Below, one piece after another: positions 44,275 to 53,494 of a stretch of 64,000 nt of DNA. Positions within the stretch are counted from its first letter, which is position 1. Every line of letters starts with the position of its first letter. The stretch comes from an uncultured Bacilli bacterium (GTDB lineage: Bacteria; Bacillota_I; Bacilli_A; RF39; UBA660): NCBI GenBank assembly GCA_934098485.1, contig CAKOOH010000004.1, positions 1 through 64,000 on the forward strand, in the 5' to 3' direction. The notes beneath the pieces were generated by a model. It saw only the letters and a list, made by a program, of their open reading frames with translations, did not search any database and was not told the origin of the DNA. The translations under genes and the position numbers were made by a program.

Positions 44275-45244
44275 ATAAATATTTATTTAAATCTTTAATA
44301 ATCCCTTGAGCGTATAGTTTATATAGCATTTTTTCATAATTATAGGCTTCTTCGATGTAAATGTTTTCTTTTTTATTATTTTTATTGATATCGATATTTA
44401 AATATTTGGCACAGCTTGGAGTTATTACTTCACAGGCTTGTAATCTTTTAATAATATTCTTGTAACTAGCTTTAAAACGATTAGAATAAATATCTATTTC
44501 TTTAAAATCGATTTTTACTCTGTTTTTGCCGAACTCGCTGATTAAAGAACCACGCGGTATTAAAAGTGATAATGCAAAATTAGTAGTTATTTCATCTTTG
44601 TTAGTATCGGCTTTTATTAGTAGTTCTCCTAAAAATTTAGCAATATTATATCTTTGTTCATAGCCATTATCGGCTTTAGGAACGGCAATAACAGGAATAC
44701 CATTTATGTTTTCATAAAAACCGATAAACTCATTAGTGTTTTCATCTTTAGGAATCGTTATCAAAATAATGCCATTGGTTTCTAAAAGGTACGCTAAATC
44801 ATGAAGTGGAGAATCTAATGGGATAGTAAAGAAAATGCGTAATTTAGTTGCTAGTTTTTCGGCTTCGTCAGGATTATTTATTATATGAACACCGAATTTA
44901 TTTTGAAGAGTTATATTAGATAATTTTAATAATTCAAAATAGTTGTTAATTTTTTTACTTAATATGTTACGAATTTTTTCTTGTTTAATGAGACTGGCTT
45001 TTCGAGTACATTTAAAATTATTAAATTTTATATTACTAACAATACCGGTATCTAAAATTTCTTCAATATCACAGTTATAAATTTTTGCAAAAGCTTCTAA
45101 TCTAGATAGGCTTGGCATCATTTGATTTGTTTCATATTTTAATATTGCCGGCGCACTAACGCCAATCTTATTTGCAGCAGCATTCATTGACAAGTCATTT
45201 TTTATTCTGCATGCTCTTAGATTTTCTCCAATTGTTTTTTTCAT
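44273..45244 (-). CDS. XRE-family regulator with degenerate ImmA/IrrE-like domain
   Basis: 323 aa. Residues 6-62 form an XRE helix-turn-helix (IGENLRACRIKNDLSMNAAA then VSAPAILKYETN). The C-terminal part has the ImmA/IrrE layout, including the helix RYNIAKFLGELLI (198-210) and EITTNFALSLLIP (218-230). In active ImmA/IrrE proteases the first helix reads ..A-H-E-L-G-H.., but here His, Glu and His are Lys, Phe and Glu. Zinc binding and proteolysis are therefore unlikely, and the domain may now serve as a sensor. A consensus promoter precedes it. No phage genes are nearby. Confidence 0.85.
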   Translation of the reverse strand: MKKTIGENLRACRIKNDLSMNAAANKIGVSAPAILKYETNQMMPSLSRLEAFAKIYNCDIEEILDTGIVSNIKFNNFKCTRKASLIKQEKIRNILSKKINNYFELLKLSNITLQNKFGVHIINNPDEAEKLATKLRIFFTIPLDSPLHDLAYLLETNGIILITIPKDENTNEFIGFYENINGIPVIAVPKADNGYEQRYNIAKFLGELLIKADTNKDEITTNFALSLLIPRGSLISEFGKNRVKIDFKEIDIYSNRFKASYKNIIKRLQACEVITPSCAKYLNIDINKNNKKENIYIEEAYNYEKMLYKLYAQGIIKDLNKYL

Positions 45245-45274
45245 ACCATCACCCGTTAATATCTTTCTAATTAA

Positions 45275-45303
45275 ATTCTATCATTTTAACTTTTAATTGT
45301 AAA
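45275..45303 (-). promoter_or_regulatory. Promoter of the XRE-ImmA-like gene
   Basis: TTTACA (45303-45298), 17-nt spacer, TAGAAT (45280-45275). Confidence 0.65.
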
Positions 45304-45361
45304 TAAATTTTGTCGATAATTGGTAAAAAAGTGCTACATATTGTGTGTACTAACAATAATT

Positions 45362-45398
45362 AAAAAATTTAAAAAGTACCACTATAAAGTGATACTTA
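45362..45398 (-). terminator. Terminator after pheT
   Basis: Minus strand AAGTATCACT-TTAT-AGTGGTACTTTTT followed by a further T run; overlaps the pheT stop region. Confidence 0.75.
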
Positions 45399-47718
45399 AA
45401 TTACTTTCTTCAATATACTTAATAAAATTATTTTTAAAATTTTCTAATTCTTCGCTAGTTAAAGTTTTCTCTTTAGAACCGACTTTAAAACGAATAGTTA
45501 TTTTTTTAATTTCTTCATTTTCATAAATATCAATTAATTCATGATTTAAAATAATTGGATTTTGATAGTCGCTTATGATTTTAGCAAATGTCTCATAATC
45601 CATAATTTTAGAAACATTTATTGTATAATCTAAGTTTGTGGTTGGATACTTAGAAACACCTTCATAAATGAAAGTATTTAATGGAATATTTTCAAAAATG
45701 TCAAAACGAATATCTGCACAAATAAATGCTTTCTTTTTATTTATTCCAGCTATTGTATGTTTGTTAAATACTGTAATATAGCCAACAATTTCATTATTAA
45801 CGATAATGTTTAATGATAAATCATTATTATAATAGTTACTTAGGGTTGTTTTAGAAAAAGTCACTTCTTCATTTTTTAAATTTTTAAAAATGTTATATAT
45901 TACAGATTTCAATTCATAATATTTTGTCTTTAGATCATTTTCATCAGCCACTTTTAAGATGCCTAAATGTCTTTCTGCTTCATCATTTACAATAGTAGTG
46001 CCAATTTCAAAAATGTTTATTTCTTCAAAGTTGTTAACATTTACGGCAGCACTTTCAAGTAAACTTAAAGATAAATTATTACGTAGAATATTATCTTCTG
46101 TTTTTCCTAATAGTTTTACATTATCTATGTTAACATTAATTTTCTTTAAAAATGACGATTTATTCCAAAGATAAGTATGAACCTCATTCATATTATACTT
46201 AGTTGCCAAATAATTTTTTACTTCATATTCTAAATCATATGTTTTTTCAGGATTTTTAAATGTTAAATCCATTTTTAGAGGGATATGGTTAAAGTTTTCA
46301 TATCCATACATACGTGAAATTTCCTCAATAATATCAGCAGCCATTGTAATGTCTTTTGTTGATCTAAAAGTTGGTACAGTTATAATAAATTTATCGATTT
46401 TATTTTCTACTACAAATTCTAAAGATTCTAAAATATCAATAACCGTTTTATCATCAATATCAAATCCCATGTATTTATATAAATAATTTTTTTCTAATTC
46501 AATAGTATTATTAGTTTGAACAGTTGGGTATACATCAGTTATTTCAGAATCTAAAATTATATCAGGATTTTCATCTTTTAAAAGTTTAATAAATCTTTTA
46601 GTTGCTGTCATAGCCATGTTAGGATCTAAACTTTTTTCATATCTAGCGCTTGCTTCGGTACGAAGGCCTAGTCTGATAGCAGTTTTTCTGACAGTAGATG
46701 CTTCAAATGTGGCAGATTCTAAAACAATACCGTTTGTATCATCAACAATTTCACTGTCTAAGCCGCCCATGACTCCGGCAATAGCAAAGTATTTTCCCCC
46801 ATTTTTAATCATTAAATCTTCATGAGTTAATTTTCTTTCTTGACCATCTAAAGTTATATATTTATCATTATCATTTGCTAAACCAATTTCAATATTTTTG
46901 ACAACACGACTATCAAAAGCATGCATTGGCTGACCAAGTTCTAACATTATATAGTTAGTTAAATCGACTAGTAAATTTATACTTCTCATGCCAGCATAGT
47001 ATAAGAATATTTGCATCCACATTGGAGTTACTACATTATTAATATTAGATATTTTAGTACCAACATATCGATAACATAATTCAGGATTATCTATAGTGAT
47101 ATTTAATTTTTCGTTTGACCCATTTTGATCATTAAAAAGTTCTAGAGGTTTTAATTCATGATGAGTAATAGAAGCAATTTCACGAGCAATTCCGTAATGT
47201 CCCCATAAATCTGGACGGTGAGTTAAAGATTTGTTATCAATTTCAACAACTATATCATTTACAGGAAAAAGTTCTTTAAAATCGGCGCCAACTTTTGTAT
47301 CTTCCGGAAGTTCTAAAATGCCACTATGATCATCAGAAATTCCTAATTCTTTACCAGAACACATCATCCCATTAGAGTCAATTCCAAGTAGTGGTCTTTT
47401 AGTAATTTCCATTCCATCAATATGGCCGCCAATTTTAACAAGGGCACTTATTAATCCTACTCTAACATTGGGTGCTCCACAGACTATATCTAATATTTCA
47501 GTGCCAGCATCTACTTTTAAAATATGTAATTTTGTAGATTTAGGATGATTTTTTACTTCGATTATTTTAGCAGTAACAACGCCATCAAACTGAGAACCCT
47601 TTACTTCTACGCCTTCAACTTCGGCAGTACGAATAGTAAATTTATCCCATATGTTTAAAAAGTCAATGTCTTCACTGTTTTTAATATGTTTTTTTAATAT
47701 ATTACATGATATTTTCAT
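45382..47718 (-). CDS. pheT: Phenylalanine-tRNA ligase beta subunit
   Basis: 778 aa. Order: B1 core, tRNA-binding EMAP-like domain (VVTAKIIEVKNHPKSTKLHI), B3/4 editing domain (NKSLTHRPDLWGHYGIAREIA), B5 domain (ILESLEFVVENKIDKF), the catalytic-like core (AADIIEEISRMYGYENF) and a C-terminal anticodon-binding FDX-ACB domain (YPTTNLDYTINVS...ITIRFKVGSKEKTLTSEE). It forms the alpha2-beta2 enzyme with PheS, 2 bp upstream, under T-box control. Confidence 0.96.
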   Translation of the reverse strand: MKISCNILKKHIKNSEDIDFLNIWDKFTIRTAEVEGVEVKGSQFDGVVTAKIIEVKNHPKSTKLHILKVDAGTEILDIVCGAPNVRVGLISALVKIGGHIDGMEITKRPLLGIDSNGMMCSGKELGISDDHSGILELPEDTKVGADFKELFPVNDIVVEIDNKSLTHRPDLWGHYGIAREIASITHHELKPLELFNDQNGSNEKLNITIDNPELCYRYVGTKISNINNVVTPMWMQIFLYYAGMRSINLLVDLTNYIMLELGQPMHAFDSRVVKNIEIGLANDNDKYITLDGQERKLTHEDLMIKNGGKYFAIAGVMGGLDSEIVDDTNGIVLESATFEASTVRKTAIRLGLRTEASARYEKSLDPNMAMTATKRFIKLLKDENPDIILDSEITDVYPTVQTNNTIELEKNYLYKYMGFDIDDKTVIDILESLEFVVENKIDKFIITVPTFRSTKDITMAADIIEEISRMYGYENFNHIPLKMDLTFKNPEKTYDLEYEVKNYLATKYNMNEVHTYLWNKSSFLKKINVNIDNVKLLGKTEDNILRNNLSLSLLESAAVNVNNFEEINIFEIGTTIVNDEAERHLGILKVADENDLKTKYYELKSVIYNIFKNLKNEEVTFSKTTLSNYYNNDLSLNIIVNNEIVGYITVFNKHTIAGINKKKAFICADIRFDIFENIPLNTFIYEGVSKYPTTNLDYTINVSKIMDYETFAKIISDYQNPIILNHELIDIYENEEIKKITIRFKVGSKEKTLTSEELENFKNNFIKYIEESNLSITL

Positions 47719-47720
47719 AA

Positions 47721-48725
47721 TTACCTCACATTAAAATCTTTCAAATATCTTAAATCTCCAGAGTTTAAGATTCTGATATCATTTATTTTATATTTCATCA
47801 TTGCTAACCTAGTAAGTCCTAAACCAAAGGCAAAGCCAGAATATTTATTAGGATTTATTCCACATTCTTTTAAAACATTAGGATGAATCATACCACATGG
47901 ACAAAGTTCTAACCAACCAGAGTTTTTACAGGTAGGACAACCTTTGCCGTCACATATTGTGCATGAACAATCTAATTCAAATCCAGGCTCAGTAAATGGG
48001 AAGAAACCAGGACGTAAACGCACTTTAATATCTTTTTGAAATACCTCTTTAAGCATTCCTTCCATAGTATAAATTAGGTTGCTTATAGAAATATTTTCAT
48101 CTACTACCATGCCTTCTAATTGGAAAAAGGTGTTTTCATGGCAAGCATCTAAATCTTCATTTCTAAAACATCTACCTGGAGCGCATAATTTAATAGGAGC
48201 GCCATATTTTTGCATTCCTCTAATTTGTAAGGTACTGGTTTGAGTTCTTAAGAGTTTACCATTATCTAACCAGTACGTATCTTGCATATCTCTAGCAGGG
48301 TGAGTTTTAGGAATGTTAAGAGCTTCAAAGTTGTAGTATTCAGTATCCATTTCAGGACCAGACATTATAATAAAGCCCATATTTTTTAAAATATTAGTTA
48401 CTTCTCTACCTACAATAGTTACCGGGTGAAGTGAACCACTTTGTTTTTTTACAGGTTCTGTAGGATCAAAAGAATTATTTGATGAAGAGTTTACAATTTC
48501 TTCATATTTAGCTGAAATGATACTATCTAATTCTTTTTTGGCATTATTAAATAATGGTCCATATTGTTTCTTTTCTTCGACACTCATGTCTTTTAGAGAA
48601 GCCATTAACTCCATTATTTTACTTTTTTTACTCAAATATTTTGATTTAATATTCAAGTAATCATTTTCATTTTTAATGACTTCTTGTTTTGCTTCTTCAA
48701 GCAGTTTTTCAATTTGTTTTTCCAT
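47721..48725 (-). CDS. pheS: Phenylalanine-tRNA ligase alpha subunit
   Basis: 334 aa from the ATG at 48725 that follows GGAGG by 5 nt; a longer frame would start within the T-box terminator. An N-terminal coiled coil (MEKQIEKLLEEAKQEVIKNE) is followed by class II motifs: LLRTQTSTLQIRGM (motif 2 region), CFRNEDLDACHENTFFQLEG, and motif 3 FAFGLGLTRLAMMKY. A cysteine-rich zinc-type loop (CSCTICDGKGCPTCKNSGW) lies before motif 3. Confidence 0.96.
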   Translation of the reverse strand: MEKQIEKLLEEAKQEVIKNENDYLNIKSKYLSKKSKIMELMASLKDMSVEEKKQYGPLFNNAKKELDSIISAKYEEIVNSSSNNSFDPTEPVKKQSGSLHPVTIVGREVTNILKNMGFIIMSGPEMDTEYYNFEALNIPKTHPARDMQDTYWLDNGKLLRTQTSTLQIRGMQKYGAPIKLCAPGRCFRNEDLDACHENTFFQLEGMVVDENISISNLIYTMEGMLKEVFQKDIKVRLRPGFFPFTEPGFELDCSCTICDGKGCPTCKNSGWLELCPCGMIHPNVLKECGINPNKYSGFAFGLGLTRLAMMKYKINDIRILNSGDLRYLKDFNVR

Positions 48726-48727
48726 TT

Positions 48728-48950
48728 TTTCCTCCATAAAAAAAATCACAAATATAAGGGTGACATATGGCCACGGTACCACCTTATTTCATGATTTACA
48801 TGCACTTTAATGATTAACGCTCACAACGATTAATGCTCATATATTGAAATTCATTATTTAAGTTATTTTATAAATACTCTCAGCTAATAATATTTACTCT
48901 CTTTAAAATGTCTTAACTAACTACTTAGATATAATCACCGCATTACAATT
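48728..48950 (-). promoter_or_regulatory. T-box riboswitch leader of pheST
   Basis: The minus strand contains the conserved T-box AAGGTGGTACCGTGG (48785-48769 region), followed by a terminator arm (CCTTATATTTGTGAT plus eight T, about 48762-48738). The terminator can pair with the strand just before the T-box (ATCATGAAATAAGG). Stem I carries AGAGAG and a likely TTC (Phe) specifier in TGAATTTCAATA near 48850. Uncharged tRNA-Phe would stabilise the antiterminator and switch on pheST. The rest of the 318-bp gap holds the promoter and the divergent gene's start. Confidence 0.9.
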
Positions 48951-48954
48951 AAAG

Positions 48955-48983
48955 ATTTTAACATTAAATACTTTGTGTGTCAA
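48955..48983 (-). promoter_or_regulatory. Promoter of the pheST T-box transcript
   Basis: TTGACA (48983-48978), exactly 17 nt, TAAAAT (48960-48955). Confidence 0.85.
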
Positions 48984-49043
48984 CCACAGTTAAACAATTT
49001 TGATTAAACAAATAATGGATGATATAATTTTTATGGAGGTATT

Positions 49044-49448
49044 ATGAAAATATTCGTTATTTGTAGTAAAGCGTTTTATGAAAAAATTCCCACGATTAAA
49101 GAAAAACTTGAACAAAATGGTCATACAATAATTTTACCTAATTGTTATGATTGTCCGGAAACGGAAGCTAAGTATCGTGGTACTAAGGATCATGCTAGTT
49201 GGAAAGGCAAAATGTTTAAACATAGTGAAGAAGTTATTTCTTCAGTGGACGCCGTATTAGTTTTAAATTACACTAAAAATGGGATAGACAATTATATTGG
49301 CGGAGCAACATTCTTAGAAATGTATGATGCATTTAGATTAGGTAAAACAATATATATGATGAATGATATTCCCGATGGATTATTAAAAGATGAAATCATT
49401 GGGTTTAGTCCAATAGTTATAAATGGTGACTTAGACAAAATTAATTAA
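49044..49448 (+). CDS. Nucleoside 2-deoxyribosyltransferase-like protein
   Basis: 134 aa, plus strand, divergent from pheS. Small Rossmann-like protein: MKIFVICSKAFYEKIPTIKE, a central SVDAVLVLNYTKNGIDNYIG and GGATFLEMYDAFRLGKTIYM. The last helix, holding the Glu of LEMYDA, resembles the catalytic-Glu/YxAxxLGKP region of nucleoside 2-deoxyribosyltransferases and related DUFs. Reaction and substrate are not proven. RBS GGAGG precedes ATG. A strong bidirectional terminator follows. Confidence 0.65.
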   Translation: MKIFVICSKAFYEKIPTIKEKLEQNGHTIILPNCYDCPETEAKYRGTKDHASWKGKMFKHSEEVISSVDAVLVLNYTKNGIDNYIGGATFLEMYDAFRLGKTIYMMNDIPDGLLKDEIIGFSPIVINGDLDKIN

Positions 49449-49475
49449 AAAAAGCGTTTATAATACGCTTTTTTT
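49447..49475. terminator. Bidirectional terminator between convergent genes
   Basis: AAAAAAAGCGT-TTATAAT-ACGCTTTTTTT; A run on one side and T run on the other, so it can serve the plus-strand gene at 49044 and the minus-strand gene at 49479. Confidence 0.8.
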
Positions 49476-49478
49476 ATG

Positions 49479-50228
49479 TTAATTATCAGATAAATAATAG
49501 TAATTATTGTTTGGGTCTTCATAAACTATTTTGCTATCTTTTGTTTGGTAAAGATTTATAACTTTTTTATTTGCTTTACTTAAATGAAAACTTTGTTTTA
49601 TATTATCGATATCTTCATTTTTATATTCTCTTACTTGGCTTAGTGATGATGAATAATAAAGGCTTCCATCATTAGTTAAAATATATAAAGTTACCATTGT
49701 AGATCTATTATGTCTAACAGAATACATTTTAATAACATTGTTTATTGCTAATTCATATTTAGTATCATTTAATACTAAATATGCTAAATTATTATCTATC
49801 GTAATTTTTAAGTTATTAGCGTAATAGTTCTCAATTGATTTTAAAGCAGTTAAATTATTTAAATTTAAATCAGGCTTTCGAGTTGTCGTTACTTTACTTG
49901 TGGTTGTTACTTTTGTTGTTACATGAGTTGTATTTTCTCTTTTGGTAGTAGTCATTGTTTTAGTTGTTACAATTTTAATGGTTGTGGTAGTAGTACTAGC
50001 ATTATTAGGTATTTTTGTTGTAATTGTAGTAAGTGTAGTAACATTTTCTTTTGTAGGAGATATAGTTGTTGAACTTTCAATTTTATATTTATTATTGTCT
50101 TTAAAATCTTTATTATCTTTATATCCATTATTATATTTTAAATCATTACTTATTAATCCTACTATTAATAAACTAGTTAATCCAAGTACTAAAATAATTA
50201 GTAAGGATGATATATATTTTTTATTCAT
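49479..50228 (-). CDS. Membrane-anchored protein with Thr-rich stalk
   Basis: 249 aa. N-terminal signal-anchor helix (about 7-27), then an Asn/Asp/Lys segment and a threonine-rich stalk (about 52-118, containing ATTTTTIKIVTTKTMTTTKR), then a C-terminal globular domain of about 125 residues (LKITIDNNLAYLVLNDTKYE and onward). The stalk looks like an O-glycosylation or spacer region. No family recognised for the head domain. Lies 15 bp after the transglutaminase-like gene and so is likely cotranscribed. Confidence 0.8.
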   Translation of the reverse strand: MNKKYISSLLIILVLGLTSLLIVGLISNDLKYNNGYKDNKDFKDNNKYKIESSTTISPTKENVTTLTTITTKIPNNASTTTTTIKIVTTKTMTTTKRENTTHVTTKVTTTSKVTTTRKPDLNLNNLTALKSIENYYANNLKITIDNNLAYLVLNDTKYELAINNVIKMYSVRHNRSTMVTLYILTNDGSLYYSSSLSQVREYKNEDIDNIKQSFHLSKANKKVINLYQTKDSKIVYEDPNNNYYYLSDN

Positions 50229-50243
50229 TTAATTTTCCTCTTT

Positions 50244-51878
50244 CTATAATTTCCTTGTTATTTCAGTCTGATTATAAATACTTTCTAATTCTTTATCATT
50301 AAATAATTTAGTTAATTCTTCTTTAGATATTGTTCTTAATTCTTTTTTAGGTTCATAAATAAAATACATAGGTTCTTTACCATCTACAAATATAAGAGCG
50401 ATTGATGTTGATTCTTTAGTACTTTCTTCAGGCAAATTATTTTTTACTATTTGGATGGTTAATTTATCAAGTTCTTCTTCAGTAAATAATTTTTTTCTAA
50501 TATAAAGTAAATAATTATAAGCGGCTATACCGGTAAGATTACTTGTATCTACGTATTCTATCATCATTTTTATTCTTTCACTAAATGATATTACTGGATT
50601 ATTTTTGTCATACAGTTTTTGTAAAGTTTCAACATCAGATACTTTTTGATAGAACTTTTGGCGATATTTTTCAGCATCTTTTATATTATTAAAAACATTT
50701 TGTAAAATCTTAGAGAACTCCTTTTTAGTTTTTTTGTTTTGATTAATGCAAGTTAAACCAGTTGGTAGTTCTCCGGCTTTGGTGTTAAATAAATCGCCAT
50801 TAAAGATACTATCGACGGAATCAGCCTTTACTAAAAACTTCCCGGCTCTAAATACAAGAAATTCATGTCCTTCGCCATAACCAGTGGCTTCATCATTTAT
50901 ATATACTTCAAAATGAATACCCAATTTATTTAACATATAAGCATATATTGCATTAAATTCATAACATACTGCTTCATTATTTTGTGGGGTTATTTGCGTA
51001 ATAAAATTAATGTCATGATGTTTTTCTTGATTAACGCCAATTTGCTCAGTTGCATAGTATTCATCATTGTAGACGAGAATATTACACATGTTAATATAAA
51101 TATATATTGCCTTTTCTAATAAAGTGTAATCATCATTTAAACCGTCTAATATAGCAGCTTCTAAATCTTTATCAACCTTAGTTTGATCTACGGAAGAATT
51201 AGTGTTTTTGAAAGTATTATTTATACTTTCATAGTCGTAATCTTTATAAATTAAAATATTCTTTAATCTTTCCTGTAAATCTGCAGGGAAATGATAATTG
51301 TCAGATAAATTGTAATTAACAAAAAATGCAGCAACAATATAAAACATATAATCTAATCTAATATTATGAAATGGCTCGTTTTTAGATATTATTTTTCGGT
51401 ATTCTTCTTCTGGCAGTTCAATAAAAGAGATGATGTCACTTCCTTTTATACGATAAGTTTGGCCATCAATTAAGAAGTCTAATTCTCTATTTTTGAAATC
51501 TTCTACAAAAGAGTCATAAGTTACAGTTCTTTTTAATCTACTGATTATTTTTAAATCTTCGTCAGTAAATTTTATTTTCCCATCTTTTTCAAAATTTAGT
51601 ACTTGCTCTAAAAAACTCATTTTAGTTAAAGTTATGGAGCGACCAATATCACCATTTATAATATAACTAATTTTAATTTCAGGAAAATCACCTTTAAATA
51701 CTCTAAAAAGATAATTGCGATATCTAGGTTCTCTTAATAATTTAGTAATTAATAATTCATAATTTAATTTATTAGAAAAGAGTTCTTGCATTTCTGATGC
51801 ACTAATCAAAAGTTTGTCTTTAAATACCTCTTTTAAATAAGGGTACTTTTCTAACATTTGCTTGCTATATTCATCCAT
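50244..51878 (-). CDS. Transglutaminase-like (papain-fold) domain protein
   Basis: 544 aa, no signal peptide. Residues about 300-360 fit the transglutaminase core: AVCYEFNAIYAYMLNKLGI with Cys305, GEGHEFLVFRAGKFLVKAD with His338 and Asp353, a Cys-His-Asp triad in the usual order. The long N-terminal (1-240) and C-terminal regions have no family I know. Such domains can be transglutaminases, proteases or inactive scaffolds. Start ATG follows GGTGAT. The downstream Thr-rich membrane protein may be a partner or substrate (position only). Confidence 0.7.
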   Translation of the reverse strand: MDEYSKQMLEKYPYLKEVFKDKLLISASEMQELFSNKLNYELLITKLLREPRYRNYLFRVFKGDFPEIKISYIINGDIGRSITLTKMSFLEQVLNFEKDGKIKFTDEDLKIISRLKRTVTYDSFVEDFKNRELDFLIDGQTYRIKGSDIISFIELPEEEYRKIISKNEPFHNIRLDYMFYIVAAFFVNYNLSDNYHFPADLQERLKNILIYKDYDYESINNTFKNTNSSVDQTKVDKDLEAAILDGLNDDYTLLEKAIYIYINMCNILVYNDEYYATEQIGVNQEKHHDINFITQITPQNNEAVCYEFNAIYAYMLNKLGIHFEVYINDEATGYGEGHEFLVFRAGKFLVKADSVDSIFNGDLFNTKAGELPTGLTCINQNKKTKKEFSKILQNVFNNIKDAEKYRQKFYQKVSDVETLQKLYDKNNPVISFSERIKMMIEYVDTSNLTGIAAYNYLLYIRKKLFTEEELDKLTIQIVKNNLPEESTKESTSIALIFVDGKEPMYFIYEPKKELRTISKEELTKLFNDKELESIYNQTEITRKL

Positions 51879-51953
51879 GATATCACCATATATAATATAA
51901 CATGAATAAGGTATAACATAAAGATTTTGATTTTACTTTTATATTTTTTGACA

Positions 51954-51979
51954 CAAAAAAAGACGGGTTAACCGCCTTA
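51954..51979 (-). terminator. Terminator after the YfcC-family gene
   Basis: Minus strand AAGGCGG-TTAAC-CCGTCTT followed by seven T. Confidence 0.75.
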
Positions 51980-51982
51980 TAA

Positions 51983-53389
51983 TTAACAAATAATTAACAT
52001 TATAATAATTATTACAGCAAACATAATTAATAGGAATTTCCAAATGTATTTCATCCATTCTTTGTAAGTTATTCCTAAATATCCTAAACCGACAAGAAGA
52101 ATAGCTGAACTTGGAGTAAACATGCTTGCTAAACCGAATGTTGATTGAAGCATTAATGCAATTTGTTCTTTGTAATCAGCAAATGTTGCAACTAAGTATG
52201 TTCCAATTAAATTTGCAGTGTATTGATATTCAACAGTAAACATAGATGATAATAAACCAGAAATTGTTGATAGTAAGACATTAAATTTAGAGCTTAAACC
52301 AACAATCCAATCTACTATTGTAGGTAATACTGGGAACATAACAGCAAATTCTAATACTAAGTAGCATAATAGTAAAATTACTACTAATTTACCAACTTTC
52401 TTAAATCCTTCGCCATATGCTTCTAAGAATTCATCAAATTTAATCTTATAAATCCATTTAACTAATAGAGTTACAATTAACATTAATACTTGAATACCAA
52501 AAATATCCCATTTACCAAATGCTAATAAACTGCTTCCTAAAATATAACCGAAGATAGGTTCATCTAATATTTTAAATGATGTAATACTTTCAGTTGCTTT
52601 AGTAAACCAAGTAATGTTGAAGGCACTTTCCCATGGTAAGTATGCTAAAATAGCAATTACAAAGAAAATTGATAATACAACTACTAAAGGCCATACCTTA
52701 GTTTTTGTTGTAGTTTCTTCACTAACAAATAATTCTTCAATTTGTTCTTCTTTTTTAGAACTTTTTTTAGTTTTTACTAAATGTAAAATAGTAAAGGTAT
52801 TATATGCTAAGAAAGATAGAACAAACATTACTAATTTAACCCATATAAGTGTGTTATATTCTATTGAAAGATAAGAAACACTTATACCAACAACTTTAGG
52901 ACTATAAATTGATCCTAATACACCAACTAAAATAGCACCAAAAGTAATATTGAATGCAGTTAATTTGTCTAAATGCATTTTTCTTGCAATGGTAATTATT
53001 AATGGAGCAACTGTTATTAGTAATACGTATTCATTTGTTACAGCACTAAGTGCAGCAATTAAGAATGAAACTACTAATGCAAATAAGATTTCCTTTCCTT
53101 TAAATGTTTTAGCAATTTTGTCTGTTAATTTTTGATAGCCGCCAGTTTTAGATAATACTTGGTAAAATCCGCCTAGAACAAATAAAAATGTTACTAATAC
53201 GGTAAAATAATACATACCAAGTAAACCATATGTGAAGAAATCAAAGATTCCTACACGAGTTATATCCCCAACTGATAATGATCCATTTTGAAACATTCCT
53301 TGAGGAATTAACCAAGTTAATAGTACTGAAATTAAAACCATTATGCCAGCAATTTTAACAAGATCATGTTTTTTTGCTTCTTTTTTCAT
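51983..53389 (-). CDS. YfcC-family transporter (DcuC-like ion transporter superfamily)
   Basis: 468 aa with about twelve helices. N-terminal features LTWLIPQGMFQNG and RVGIFDFFTYGLLG, plus LFVLGGFYQVLSKTGGYQKL and the re-entrant-like SAVTNEYVLLITVAPLIITIA (in parts), fit the YfcC family of the IT superfamily. Members carry C4-dicarboxylates, amino acids such as arginine/ornithine or short fatty acids; the substrate here is unknown. It has its own promoter with TGCTATAAT and a terminator. RBS GGAGG precedes ATG. Confidence 0.8.
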   Translation of the reverse strand: MKKEAKKHDLVKIAGIMVLISVLLTWLIPQGMFQNGSLSVGDITRVGIFDFFTYGLLGMYYFTVLVTFLFVLGGFYQVLSKTGGYQKLTDKIAKTFKGKEILFALVVSFLIAALSAVTNEYVLLITVAPLIITIARKMHLDKLTAFNITFGAILVGVLGSIYSPKVVGISVSYLSIEYNTLIWVKLVMFVLSFLAYNTFTILHLVKTKKSSKKEEQIEELFVSEETTTKTKVWPLVVVLSIFFVIAILAYLPWESAFNITWFTKATESITSFKILDEPIFGYILGSSLLAFGKWDIFGIQVLMLIVTLLVKWIYKIKFDEFLEAYGEGFKKVGKLVVILLLCYLVLEFAVMFPVLPTIVDWIVGLSSKFNVLLSTISGLLSSMFTVEYQYTANLIGTYLVATFADYKEQIALMLQSTFGLASMFTPSSAILLVGLGYLGITYKEWMKYIWKFLLIMFAVIIIIMLIIC

Positions 53390-53409
53390 TTTTAACCTCC
53401 TCTATGAAC

Positions 53410-53418
53410 ATTATAGCA
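53410..53418 (-). promoter_or_regulatory. Extended -10 promoter of the YfcC-family gene
   Basis: Minus strand TGCTATAAT about 20 bp before the ATG; only a poor -35 is visible at standard spacing. Confidence 0.5.
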
Positions 53419-53457
53419 CAATTTCAAGTATTCAATAGAATTTTTACGGTTTTTCGA

Positions 53458-53483
53458 CAAAAAAAGAGGGCTTTTTCCCTCAT
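53458..53483 (-). terminator. Terminator after lysS
   Basis: Minus strand GAGGG-AAAAAG-CCCTCTTTTTTT. Confidence 0.85.
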
Positions 53484-53494
53484 TTTTAATAATT

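Noticed and set aside
48725..48782. Longer N-terminus for PheS (extra 19 residues)
   Set aside because: It would begin inside the T-box terminator; the ATG at 48725 has GGAGG at proper distance and matches the family start.
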